Notes: generated by a model not told the origin, from the letters alone. Counted from the stretch's first letter, positions 41,903 to 50,017 are shown. The stretch is 64,000 nucleotides of DNA from Verrucomicrobiaceae bacterium UBA1938 (GCA_002336895.1 DDFC01000014.1:1-64000); one strand, 5' to 3'. A program made the numbers and translations.

Positions 41903-42815
41903 GGACCAAGCCATCGACACCCGACAGCTCCGCGCCTTTGTGCGTCTGGCGCGCAGCGGCAGCTTCACACAAACAGGCCGCGAACTGCACCTGACACAGA
42001 GCGCCGTGAGCCATGCCATCAAGTCTCTGGAGACGGATCTGGGGAGCAGCCTTTTCCACCGGCAGGGCAAGCGCGTGCACCTCACGCATGCAGGACGTGA
42101 ACTGCTGCCGCATGCGGAGTCCATCCTGCAGTCAATGAGCCATGCGCGCTCCGTCCTCGGCACGCTGGACCAGACGCCACGTGGCAAGCTAAAGATCGGC
42201 TGCACCACGACGGCGGCGCAGTTCATCCTGCCCACCGTGCTGCGTGAGTTCAAAGAATCCTTCCCGCTTTACGACATCAAGGTCACCTGCGGCGAGACAC
42301 CTGACACGATCGACAGGCTGGTGAACAACGAAGTGGATCTGGCCGTAAGCCTGAAGCCGCTGGATGTGTCCCGCCTGAACTGCCACGTCATCTTTGATGA
42401 CGAGCTGGAATTTCTCGTCTCTCCGCTGCACCGCTGGGCGCATGAGCGGCCGAAGCTCAAGGATGCGATGAACGAGACCTTCATCGTGGCAAGCCGCAAC
42501 AGCCTGAACTTCTCCATGGTGCAGGAGTACTTCCTGAAGAACGGCGTGCGGCTGAATTCATTCATCGAGCTGGGCAGCTCCGAGGCCACGGTGGAGCTGG
42601 CCAAGCTGGGCATCGGCGTGGCGATCGCCGCGCGCTGGATCGCCCGCACAGAGATCGACGCAGGGCAGCTGATCGCGCTGCCGCTGCCGAAGTCGAAGCT
42701 GAAGCGCCGCTGGATCGTCTCAACTCTCAAGAGCCGCCCGCTGAACCTGCCGGAGCGCACCTTCATCGGCCTGTGCGAGGAGGTGGGGCGGCGCATGGGA
42801 GACGGAAAGCCCTGA
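41901..42815 (+). CDS. LysR-family transcriptional regulator of nitrate assimilation
   Basis: A 304-residue LysR-type regulator with an N-terminal winged helix-turn-helix (LRAFVRLARSGSFTQTGREL, QSAVSHAIKSLETDLGSSLF) and a C-terminal effector domain (GKLKIGCTTTAAQFILPTVL). It is transcribed divergently from the nrt operon, the usual arrangement for a LysR activator and its target. By analogy with NtcB and Nac-type proteins it probably activates the cluster when ammonium is scarce or nitrate is present. Its 3' end overlaps the convergent glycosylase gene by 96 bases. Confidence 0.9.
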   Translation: MDQAIDTRQLRAFVRLARSGSFTQTGRELHLTQSAVSHAIKSLETDLGSSLFHRQGKRVHLTHAGRELLPHAESILQSMSHARSVLGTLDQTPRGKLKIGCTTTAAQFILPTVLREFKESFPLYDIKVTCGETPDTIDRLVNNEVDLAVSLKPLDVSRLNCHVIFDDELEFLVSPLHRWAHERPKLKDAMNETFIVASRNSLNFSMVQEYFLKNGVRLNSFIELGSSEATVELAKLGIGVAIAARWIARTEIDAGQLIALPLPKSKLKRRWIVSTLKSRPLNLPERTFIGLCEEVGRRMGDGKP

Positions 42816-43682
42816 GAGAGTGAGGCAGGCTGACTGCAGCCTGCGCCGCAGCTCCACAGCCTGCTGCGCCAGGGCGCGCTGCTCGCGCTCATACTGCGCA
42901 CGGCCTTCAGGCGTCTCGATTTTAAGTGCCTCGTAGCCGAGCGCGGCGAGATCATACGGGCTGGCGCGCATGTCGAGATCCCGCCCGCGCATGGCCAGCG
43001 CAAAGCATTCGCCGATGAGGTCGGAGCCGGTCCAGGGCCAGAGCTTGGAGGACCATTTGTACAAATCCATGTTGGCGTGCAGGCAGGCGCCCTGCTCCAT
43101 GTCCGGGCGGGTGTCGAGCGTGGGGTTCAATACATTGAGCGGACGCGCCGCCGGCGTGAAGAAGCGGTAGGCATCGTAGTGGGAGCAGCAGACGGGCAGC
43201 GACTGCACAAAGGCGGCGAGCTCATCCGGCGGCAGGCGCAGCTCATAGCCCTGGTGCCGCACCTCCTCCGCGCTCTGGCGGTACACCATGGCCCACTCGT
43301 GCAGGCCGTAGCAGGAGAAGCGCCCTGCCCTGCCGAGGATGCGCGTGCAGAGCGTGGCCACCCAGGAGGCAAAGTCCGCCTCTCTCGGGGTGAAGCGGCA
43401 TGTATCGAGATGGAGCAGCCCGCTGGCGTGCATAAAGCGGCCGCTTTGCAGCCACGGGCAGGCTTCGAGATCAGCACTCGTGACTTCCAGACTCACGCCT
43501 GCGGGCGGCACCCACTGCTTGAGCCTTGACGGGGCAAAGCTGTAGTAGGTGAAGAGGAAATCATGCACGGGGTGCTTGGCGCCGCGGCTGCGGCGGTCCA
43601 CAAAGGCGTCTGCCAGCGCATCCACACGCGCTGCATGGGCCTGCATGCGCGCGCGCCACTGCTCCCTGCCCCAGATGATCAT
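42720..43682 (-). CDS. 3-methyladenine DNA glycosylase-type protein
   Basis: A 320-residue protein starting MIIWGREQWRARM. KHPVHDFLFTYYSFAP, the PWLQSGRFMHASGLLHLD block, LHEWAMVYRQ and the long PDMEQGACLHANMDLYKW region match an actinobacterial-type family annotated as 3-methyladenine DNA glycosylase. The catalytic mechanism is not obvious from sequence, so the enzyme name rests on family annotation. Its ATG overlaps the mgtE stop codon (ATGA), so it is translated in the mgtE operon. Its last 96 bases overlap the convergent LysR gene. Confidence 0.7.
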   Translation of the reverse strand: MIIWGREQWRARMQAHAARVDALADAFVDRRSRGAKHPVHDFLFTYYSFAPSRLKQWVPPAGVSLEVTSADLEACPWLQSGRFMHASGLLHLDTCRFTPREADFASWVATLCTRILGRAGRFSCYGLHEWAMVYRQSAEEVRHQGYELRLPPDELAAFVQSLPVCCSHYDAYRFFTPAARPLNVLNPTLDTRPDMEQGACLHANMDLYKWSSKLWPWTGSDLIGECFALAMRGRDLDMRASPYDLAALGYEALKIETPEGRAQYEREQRALAQQAVELRRRLQSACLTLSGLSVSHAPPHLLAQADEGALRQVQRAALES

Positions 43683-44881
43683 GGCACGAGCAGCGTGGCC
43701 AGGCCAAGGAATGTGCCCATGCTGATGACATCCGTGGCGGTGGTGAGGAAGATGCTGGAGGCGGTGGCGGGGTCTGCGCCGAGCTTTCGCAGCAGCAGCG
43801 GGATGAGCGCGCCGCTGAGGCCGCTGACCACGCAGCTGGCGGTCATGGCCAGCCACACCACACCGGCCAGCGTGAGTGCGTGGGGATTGGCATTGTAGCG
43901 TGCATAGGCCCACATGCCGATGCCTGCGGAGATACCCACCAGCATGCCATTGAGCAGGCCGAGCAGCCCCTCCTTGAGCACGAGCTGGCGCTCCTCTCCG
44001 GGCTTCAGGTCTCCGAGCGTCATGCCACGCAGCGCCACGGCCAGGGCCTGGCAGCCGGTGTTTCCAGACTGGCCCGCCAGCACGGGTAGAAAGACGGCCA
44101 GCAGCACCATGCGGTCCAGCGTGCCCTGAAACACGCCCACCACGGCGGCGGCGACGAAGCAGGTGACGAGATTGATCTGCAGCCAGGGGTGCCGGAAGCG
44201 CAGGCTGCGCAGCAGCGGGGTGGAGAGGCGCTCCTCCTTTTCCACACCGACCATGGAGCCGACCTGCGCGCTGATCTCGATGGCACGCGCCTCAAAGAGC
44301 GCCTGCCCGCGCACGAGGCCGAGCAGGATGCCGCCCTGATCACACACGGGATAGACGGGGTAGTGCTTGTTCACGACGACGCGCATGGCCTCGGTGAGCT
44401 CCATGGCCGGGTCCAGGGTGAAGGGCTCCCGGATCATGATGTCCTCCAGCCGCGCCTCCGGTGCGGCGAGCATGAGATCACGCATGACGAGGAGTCCTTT
44501 GAGATGGCCGGCTTCGTCGGTGATGTAGCCGTAGGTGACGAAGGCCTTTTTGCTGAGGCTGCGCACCTCCTCGATGGTGTCCCGAGCGGTGGCGTCCGGG
44601 CGGAAGACGGCCACGGGTGCCTCCATGAGCCAGCCGACGCTGTCCTCAGGGTACTCGCGGTTTTTCTCCCACTGGCGGGCCTTCTGCTCAGGTACAAAGG
44701 TGAGGGCGGCTGTGCGCGGCTGCTCCTGCATCTCCTCCAGCACCTGCTGGGCCACCATGGGGTTGAGCTGCTGCAGCACGCGGGCTGCGTCCTCTCCGGA
44801 GGCCTGCTCCAGCAGGTCTGCGGCATCGTGGGCTCCGCTCTGGGAGACGGCGTCTAGCAGGGATTCAGAGGACGATTTCAT
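43679..44881 (-). CDS. mgtE: Magnesium transporter MgtE
   Basis: A 400-residue Mg2+ channel. Layout: N-terminal helical domain (ADLLEQASGEDAARVLQQLN), two CBS domains (PVAVFRPDATARDTIEEV and the FTLDPAMELTEAMRVVV region) and a C-terminal pore of five helices (FLPVLAGQSGNTGCQALAV and TTATDVISMGTFLGLA with the pore Asp). CBS domains gate the channel by cytosolic Mg2+. The start MKSSSESLLD is preferred over an upstream Met that adds 33 residues. Confidence 0.92.
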   Translation of the reverse strand: MKSSSESLLDAVSQSGAHDAADLLEQASGEDAARVLQQLNPMVAQQVLEEMQEQPRTAALTFVPEQKARQWEKNREYPEDSVGWLMEAPVAVFRPDATARDTIEEVRSLSKKAFVTYGYITDEAGHLKGLLVMRDLMLAAPEARLEDIMIREPFTLDPAMELTEAMRVVVNKHYPVYPVCDQGGILLGLVRGQALFEARAIEISAQVGSMVGVEKEERLSTPLLRSLRFRHPWLQINLVTCFVAAAVVGVFQGTLDRMVLLAVFLPVLAGQSGNTGCQALAVALRGMTLGDLKPGEERQLVLKEGLLGLLNGMLVGISAGIGMWAYARYNANPHALTLAGVVWLAMTASCVVSGLSGALIPLLLRKLGADPATASSIFLTTATDVISMGTFLGLATLLVP

Positions 44882-44978
44882 ACTGCACTCGGGCAGCGTA
44901 ACAGCTCGGTGCGGGCTTGTCATCGCGAACGCGAAAAAAACCTCGCGCAGCTGGCGTGCAGAAGGCACATTGGCGGGC

Positions 44979-45971
44979 ATGTCCCTGTATGACCGTGACT
45001 ACATGCGTGAAGAAGCCCCCGGCTCCGAGAGAGCAGCAGCCCCGGGGCTGACCGCGTTTCATGTGATCCTGGGCATCAATGTGGCGGTGTTTGTACTGCA
45101 GTATGTGTTTGAGACCGGCTGGATGCTGGACCCGGCGTCTGGAGCCGCCATGCCGATGGGCGGCGTGAGCCTGGACGAGCTGGCGCGTGGCAATGTGTGG
45201 ACGCTCTTCAGCTACATGTTTGTGCACGGCGGCGTGGGCCACTTCATGCTGAACATGATGCTGCTGTGGTTTGCCGGGCGCGGGGTGCAGCAGCTCTTTG
45301 GCAGCTTTCACTTTGCCCTGATCTACCTGTTTTCCGGCATCGCGGGAGCGGCGGCGGAGATGGCGGTGAACTGGCTGGCACAGGGAGACACCAGCACGAC
45401 GCTGATCGGTGCCTCGGCCTCAGACTTTGGCCTGCTGATGGCGCTGGCGGTGCGGCAGCCGGGGGAGAAGATCACGGCCTTCATCTATTTCATCATCCCC
45501 ATCCAGCTGCGGCTGTGGACACTGGCCAAGGGGCTCTTCATCCTGCAGCTGGCGTTTGGCCTGGCGAGCGTGCTCTTCCATGTGCTGCCGGAGGGCATGA
45601 AGATCGCCTACTTTGCGCACCTGGGCGGCGCGGCACTTGGGTGGTTTTACGCACGCAGCCTGGGCTACGGCAGCCGCCCCATGACGTATGCCAGCCACTG
45701 GCAGCCGATGCAGTACCAGCAGCAGCAGAGAAAGCCCGCCATGGCGCACTCAGCCGCCTCCCGGCCGGCCTCCGAGCTGGACGTGGACACCGTGCCGCTG
45801 CCACGCCGCCGCGCGCAGAAAACCGTGGAGGAGCTGATGGAGGAGGATGTGAACCCGCTGCTGGACAAGATGAACCGCCACGGAAAGGACAGCCTGACGC
45901 CGGATGAGCAGCGCAAGCTGGAACAAACCAGCAATGAGCTGAAGCGCCGCCTGCAGTCCGGCGAGGACTGA
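44979..45971 (+). CDS. Rhomboid-family intramembrane protease
   Basis: A 330-residue protein. Six membrane helices span about residues 25-230 with the family landmarks HGGVGHFMLNMMLLWFAG (oxyanion His/Asn), catalytic Ser in GASASDFG (more often GASG) and catalytic His in FAHLGGAALG. The cytosolic tail carries VEELMEEDVNPLLDKMNRHG and LTPDEQRKLEQTS, a motif seen in several bacterial rhomboids. Substrates are unknown. The longer upstream reading frame overlaps mgtE and is not used. A small membrane protein gene follows. Confidence 0.87.
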   Translation: MSLYDRDYMREEAPGSERAAAPGLTAFHVILGINVAVFVLQYVFETGWMLDPASGAAMPMGGVSLDELARGNVWTLFSYMFVHGGVGHFMLNMMLLWFAGRGVQQLFGSFHFALIYLFSGIAGAAAEMAVNWLAQGDTSTTLIGASASDFGLLMALAVRQPGEKITAFIYFIIPIQLRLWTLAKGLFILQLAFGLASVLFHVLPEGMKIAYFAHLGGAALGWFYARSLGYGSRPMTYASHWQPMQYQQQQRKPAMAHSAASRPASELDVDTVPLPRRRAQKTVEELMEEDVNPLLDKMNRHGKDSLTPDEQRKLEQTSNELKRRLQSGED

Positions 45972-46004
45972 CCCCCGTGCTTACTGACGCCCAGCCAAAG
46001 TGCC

Positions 46005-46178
46005 ATGCTGACCTCGCGCTCCACACGCATTGCCGCCATTCTGCTGCTGGCGCTGCTTTTTGGCTGGATGGTGCGGGCCAGGCGGAAAGATGGCGCGCAT
46101 CCCCTGCCCTCCGCACCCGCGCCCCCGCCTGCTGCTGTGAGGGAGGAGCCTGCGCAGAGCGTGCTGAACAACGAGTAG
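46005..46178 (+). CDS. Small single-pass membrane protein (57 residues)
   Basis: MLTSRSTRIAAILLLALL and the following FGWMV form one basic-flanked membrane helix, followed by a Pro/Ala-rich tail ending QSVLNNE. It lies 33 bases after the rhomboid gene and 73 bases before the cobalamin adenosyltransferase gene, same strand, so co-expression is plausible. No homologous family is recognised. Confidence 0.5.
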   Translation: MLTSRSTRIAAILLLALLFGWMVRARRKDGAHPLPSAPAPPPAAVREEPAQSVLNNE

Positions 46179-46251
46179 GCGCGCATCTTCACGCATCCCG
46201 GACGCTGCGTCATTCGTCATCCTGATTCCCTCCCATTTCATTTTTCCCACC

Positions 46252-46803
46252 ATGTCCATCGCCACACGCAAAGGAGACCAGGGCCAGACCGATCTGCTGT
46301 TCGGCTGCCGCCTGGCCAAGTCCCACCCCCGGGTACACGCGCTGGGCGCGGTGGATGAACTGAACGCCGCCCTAGGGCCGCTGCGCATCGCCGCGCTGCG
46401 CACGGAGACACTGGAGATCGTGCCGCAGGTGCAGCGCTGGCTCATCGAGCTGATGGGTGAGCTGGCCACACCTCCCGGCGAAGAGAGCCGCTACATAGCT
46501 GCACACCCCGAGCACATCTCCACCAAGCATGTGATGTGGCTGGATGAGTGGGTGGCCAGGCTGGAAGCGGGCGGCGCGCTGAAATTCAAAGGCTGGGCCC
46601 TGCCTGGAGAAGCGGGTGTGATGAGCGGCGCGTATGCCGACCTGGCCCGCGTGGCCTGCCGCCGTGCCGAGCGCAGCGTGATCGACCTGCAAGGCACATC
46701 CGATGAGGTGCCGAATGCGGAGCTGATCCGCTTTTTAAACCGCCTCTCCGACGTGCTGTGGCTGCTAGCGCGATGGGAGGAGCAGAGCGCGACGATGGAG
46801 TAG
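46252..46803 (+). CDS. pduO: Cob(I)alamin adenosyltransferase, PduO type
   Basis: A 183-residue trimeric five-helix-bundle enzyme that adenosylates corrinoids using ATP. The ATP-binding N-terminus TRKGDQGQTDLLFGCRLAK, the helix with VDELNAALG, the conserved VACRRAERSV and the C-terminal LIRFLNRLSDVLWLLARW are all present. It supplies adenosylcobalamin to B12-dependent enzymes, none of which is visible in this window. Confidence 0.9.
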   Translation: MSIATRKGDQGQTDLLFGCRLAKSHPRVHALGAVDELNAALGPLRIAALRTETLEIVPQVQRWLIELMGELATPPGEESRYIAAHPEHISTKHVMWLDEWVARLEAGGALKFKGWALPGEAGVMSGAYADLARVACRRAERSVIDLQGTSDEVPNAELIRFLNRLSDVLWLLARWEEQSATME

Positions 46804-46823
46804 CAGCCCGTGCGCGCGGGGCT

Positions 46824-47507
46824 TCAGCTCCAGCGCCGCACACGGCTGTCGAGCTGAAAGACCTGCCCGCTCACGCTTTCCATGCCGTGGAGAAAGGCGA
46901 TGAAGCGCGCCACATCCTGCGCCGTATTGAGGCGGCCGAGGGTGTGCTGGCTGAGCAGGTTTTCCTGCCACGCGGCATCTTCCAGCAGGTGGCGGGTCAT
47001 CTTGGTTTCGAGGAAGCCGGGAAGGATGCAGTTGGCGCGGATGTTTCGTGCGCCGTATTCCCGGGCAGTGCTCTGCGTGAGGCCGATGAGCCCGGCCTTG
47101 GCGGCGGCATAGTTGGCCTGACCCGCAGGGCCGCTGAGGGCGGAGTATGAGCCGACATTGACGATGTGCCCCCGGCGCTGCTTGGACATGAGCTTCACCG
47201 CAGCCTGTGTGGTGAGAAAGGAGCCTTTGAGATTCACATCCACCACATGGTCGAAATCGGCCTCGGTCATCTTCGCCACGGAGACATCGTGGCAGACACC
47301 GGCGTTGTTAATGAGTAGATCAAGGCCCGGCAGTGTGGCAAAGAAGGCACGCACGGAATCCGCGCTGGAGACATCCAGCCCAGCACGCCCGGGAGCGAGG
47401 ACGGTGAAGCCTGCGCCCTGAAGCTCTGCGGCGATGTCCTGCGCCAAGTCCCCAGCACCGCCGGTGATGACGGCGGTGGGTTGTGAGGAGGTGGCGGGTA
47501 TGGACAT
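46824..47507 (-). CDS. Short-chain dehydrogenase/reductase
   Basis: A 227-residue NAD(P)-dependent oxidoreductase. The Rossmann start TAVITGGAGDLAQDIAAELQ is a slightly altered TGxxxGxG. LLINNAG, the serine in NVGSYSALSG and the YAAAK of the catalytic tetrad are present, followed by IRANCILPGFLETKM. It is closest in style to FabG/3-oxoacyl reductases, but substrate is not determinable. Convergent with the adenosyltransferase gene. Confidence 0.87.
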   Translation of the reverse strand: MSIPATSSQPTAVITGGAGDLAQDIAAELQGAGFTVLAPGRAGLDVSSADSVRAFFATLPGLDLLINNAGVCHDVSVAKMTEADFDHVVDVNLKGSFLTTQAAVKLMSKQRRGHIVNVGSYSALSGPAGQANYAAAKAGLIGLTQSTAREYGARNIRANCILPGFLETKMTRHLLEDAAWQENLLSQHTLGRLNTAQDVARFIAFLHGMESVSGQVFQLDSRVRRWS

Positions 47508-47525
47508 GAGCTGACTGATTTAGCT

Positions 47526-47572
47526 GGTAAAAGATTGAGGGTAAAAATGATTCTTCCTCTGAATCTTTTACC
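47526..47572. repeat. Inverted repeat upstream of the SDR gene
   Basis: GGTAAAAGATT and AATCTTTTACC, perfect 11-bp arms 25 bases apart, located just upstream of the SDR start codon. Could be an operator or an RNA hairpin. Confidence 0.5.
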
Positions 47573-47611
47573 CCACCTTTTTTACCGGCCCTCCGCATGG
47601 CTGCAACCTTG

Positions 47612-47689
47612 GATCGGGTCGCCCTGACAGGACTTTACCCGTCAGGGCTCCCACACCACCCGACGTGCGGTTTTCCGCATCCGGCGGTT
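47612..47689 (-). ncRNA. Group II intron-like domain V/VI remnant
   Basis: Read on the minus strand, AACCGCCGGATGCGG-AAAA-CCGCACGTCGGGTGG forms a stem with a tetraloop-like cap. It is followed by TGTGGGAG, a second hairpin CCTGACGGG/CCTGTCAGG and ACCCGATC. This order resembles the 3' end of bacterial group II introns. No reverse transcriptase gene or 5' half is present, so it would be a fragment. An unrelated structured repeat is possible. Confidence 0.4.
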
Positions 47690-47894
47690 GGCAACGTCGC
47701 GGGGCTTGTCCCGCGAGGCCAGGTCGGATGGCGTGATCAGCCCATGTTTCTTCAAGGTGTTGTTGCTGAGCGCTTCCTGCATGCGGGGTGTCTCCCCATG
47801 CGCCAGGCTCCACAGCTGCTGTGCGCCACTTCTCTTCGCGATGGCCTGTGGTGACGCGGCGATGAGCAGGGCTGCTGTCAGGAATGAAGCCCAA

Positions 47895-47960
47895 AGCCGA
47901 ACGAAGTGAGACAGACAGCGAGGAACGAGCTGCCCGAAGGGCGTAGCGCAGCGGAGTCAA
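47895..47960 (+). repeat. Dispersed repeat, copy B
   Basis: Shares AGCCGAACGAAGTGAGACAG and CCCGAAGGGCGTAGC blocks with the minus-strand segment at 28248-28307; lengths differ by small internal gaps. Confidence 0.6.
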
Positions 47961-48051
47961 ACTTGCGTTCCCAGACCCGGCCGGTTTATAAACGGCTCGG
48001 GGAAGCTCCGCAGTAGCAGGCAAGCGCCGTGTCTGCAGTAAGCAACCTTCA

Positions 48052-48116
48052 CGAATGAAAGCCGCAGGGACGCCCGCCCGGAGCCGATGTGGGCATCGGC
48101 GCTCCCAGCAATGAGC
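48052..48116 (+). repeat. 65-bp dispersed palindromic repeat, copy 2
   Basis: 57 of 65 positions identical to 12622-12686; the core hairpin GAGCCGATG-TGGG-CATCGG is kept, with variation in flanks and loop. Confidence 0.75.
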
Positions 48117-48187
48117 GCTGCCATGAATGCGCCCCCTGCAGCTGTGGGGGTTTTCGGAAGTCCAAAGCAGGCGATTATCCTATATCC

Positions 48188-49294
48188 ATGAAAACAACAA
48201 TCCTATCTGTCATTCTTTTCACCACAACTTTGTCAACCTTTGCGGAGGACAGCAATTCTTCAAAAAACGCCGCTGCGGCCACCGCTGCACAGGCGAAAGA
48301 ATCTGAGGGCTCTAAGGAGTCGGAAGACTCCAAGAACGAGGGCTCGAAGGATTCTGAAGAAGCCAAGAATGTGGCCACAAAGGATGCGCAAAACGCCCAA
48401 AAGGCGGAGGACGCCAGGATCGCTGCCACGAATGCGGCAGATGCAGCCAAAGCGGCGGCCACCAAAGCGGAGGATGATGCGAGGACAGCAGTGGCGAAAG
48501 CGGCTGAGGATGCCAAAAAGGCCGACGAAGCCAGGAGCACTGCATCGAAGGCGTCGGATGACTCCAAGAAGGCGGAGGACGCCAGGACCGCCGCCACCAA
48601 AACGGCGGAGACTGCCAAAGAAGCGGCCAGCAAAGCGGCTGAGGACTACAAGAAAGCGACCGCAACAGCAGCGGCTGACGCCAAAAAAGCCGATGAGGCG
48701 AGGGCCGAAGCTGCGAAGGATCCGAAGAATGCCAGCAAGGCCGAGGCTGCCAGGCAGGCGGCCATCAAGGTTGAGGATGACACAAAGCTGGTCGATGCCA
48801 CCAAGAGTGCCTCTGCCAGGGCTGCAGAGGACTCGCAGAAGGCCGAGAATGACAGGATCGCTGCCACGAAAGCGGCGGATGCCGCCAAGGCGGCGGCCAC
48901 GCAGGCTGCTAATGACGCCCAGAAGGCCGAGGCGACTCGGATCGCCTCCAGCAAGGCTGCGGTTGCCGCAAAGGTGGCAGCCACCAGGGCTGCGGATGCG
49001 GCCCAGAAAGCCGATGACACAAGGGTGGCTGCCATGAAGGCTGCGTATGACGCCAAGCTGGTCGCAGAATCTTCGCTGGCGGCTTACATGGAGGTCACGG
49101 GCACGACTGTGGCTCCTAGCTGGAGCACGGGCGCGACCACAGACGTGATGGCCTCAGCATCGAGTGCGATCTCTGCAGTGAGCGCCGCCCCCGGTGCACC
49201 GGCCCCTCCAGTGACGCTGCTGGCGGCCTTTGCAGGTGCGCTGGCGCTGCGCCAGGCCCGTGACAAGCGCCGCAAAAAGGCTCACAAGGTGTAA
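48188..49294 (+). CDS. Secreted Ala/Lys/Asp-rich helical protein with C-terminal hydrophobic anchor
   Basis: A 368-residue product starting MKTTILSVILFTTTLSTFAE, a clear signal peptide. About residues 25-290 are almost entirely Ala, Lys, Asp, Glu and Thr in an 11-residue-like rhythm (AADAAKAAATKAEDDA, KAAEDAKKADEAR). This predicts one long helix or coiled coil of the type seen in LEA-like or cell-wall-spanning proteins. The C-terminus has a Pro/Ala-rich stretch, a hydrophobic segment (PPVTLLAAFAGALALRQ) and a basic tail (RDKRRKKAHK), the layout of a PEP-CTERM-like sorting or anchoring signal without a recognisable PEP motif. Function is unknown. Confidence 0.65.
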   Translation: MKTTILSVILFTTTLSTFAEDSNSSKNAAAATAAQAKESEGSKESEDSKNEGSKDSEEAKNVATKDAQNAQKAEDARIAATNAADAAKAAATKAEDDARTAVAKAAEDAKKADEARSTASKASDDSKKAEDARTAATKTAETAKEAASKAAEDYKKATATAAADAKKADEARAEAAKDPKNASKAEAARQAAIKVEDDTKLVDATKSASARAAEDSQKAENDRIAATKAADAAKAAATQAANDAQKAEATRIASSKAAVAAKVAATRAADAAQKADDTRVAAMKAAYDAKLVAESSLAAYMEVTGTTVAPSWSTGATTDVMASASSAISAVSAAPGAPAPPVTLLAAFAGALALRQARDKRRKKAHKV

Positions 49295-49422
49295 CTCATC
49301 ACGCGCGGCGCCTGGTGTGGGGCGGAGCTCATGGCTGACGGCGGGGTTTGTTCTTGTCGTGGCTGCGGCTGGCATGGTAGAGTATGGCGCGTGTGTGCGC
49401 ATGAGCGCGCGCATTCTCAACC

Positions 49423-49998
49423 ATGAAATCTGCGATCCTCTTTGTCTCCGGGGCCCTGACGGGCGCGCTGCTGGCATGGGCTGTCTTCTGCCAGGAGCTG
49501 GTGGTGCTGGGCAGCGGCCGGCTGGTGCGGGTGAACCGCTTCACGGGCGAGGCGCGCTTTCTTTTCATCTCAGCCCTGGAGATGGAGGCCCGGCAGAAGG
49601 CGGAGGAGGCCCAGGCCGCTGCCGCCGAGAAGTCCACGCCATCCGCAGCCCCCGGGCATGAATGGCGGGAGCTGACGGCCGAGGAGGCCGCCCAGATACA
49701 GCTCACCTGGCGGGAAAATGGCATCGACAGCGTGGGGCTGAGCTTTCACAATGTCTTTGAAAAACAGGTGCTCATCAAACGCGTGCGTGTGCAGGTGCCC
49801 GCCTACGACGGCCGGGCGGCGGTGGACCGCCTGTATGAGCTGCAAAACTACACCTGCCCGCCGCTGGCCGACGAAACCTGCATCATGAGGACCGAAAAGA
49901 TCGACTGGCACCGGCTGCGCAACCTGCACCCTGGCCAGGCAAACGAGGCGGTGACGACTGCCACCATCACGCCGGTGCTGGTGATGACGGAGAAATGA
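49423..49998 (+). CDS. Hypothetical membrane-anchored protein
   Basis: A 191-residue protein with an N-terminal membrane segment (AILFVSGALTGALLAWAVF), an Ala/Glu-rich helix and a soluble C-terminal half with strands QIQLTWRENGIDSVGLSF and QVLIKRVRVQVPAYDG. Three cysteines are noted (CQE, TCPP, TCIM). It is 19 bases upstream of the next gene, so probably co-transcribed. No family recognised. Confidence 0.55.
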   Translation: MKSAILFVSGALTGALLAWAVFCQELVVLGSGRLVRVNRFTGEARFLFISALEMEARQKAEEAQAAAAEKSTPSAAPGHEWRELTAEEAAQIQLTWRENGIDSVGLSFHNVFEKQVLIKRVRVQVPAYDGRAAVDRLYELQNYTCPPLADETCIMRTEKIDWHRLRNLHPGQANEAVTTATITPVLVMTEK

Positions 49999-50017
49999 CC
50001 CCCGGTTTAAAGATGCC

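Larger units (their letters stand above)
47508..48187. other. 680-bp non-coding, repeat-rich stretch
   Basis: No supported gene. It contains, in order: an 11-bp inverted repeat (47526-47536 and 47562-47572), a group II intron-like 3' segment on the minus strand, copy B of a dispersed repeat (47895-47960), copy 2 of the 65-bp palindromic repeat (48052-48116) and a G/C hairpin CCCCCTGCAG/CTGTGGGGG (48131-48149). It appears to be an accumulation site for small mobile or decayed elements. Confidence 0.6.

Noticed and set aside
41810..42253. Upstream extension of the NasS-like gene into the LysR gene
   Set aside because: The LysR gene on the opposite strand is intact there, and the NasS family starts near VRIGFIPL; the internal Met fits.
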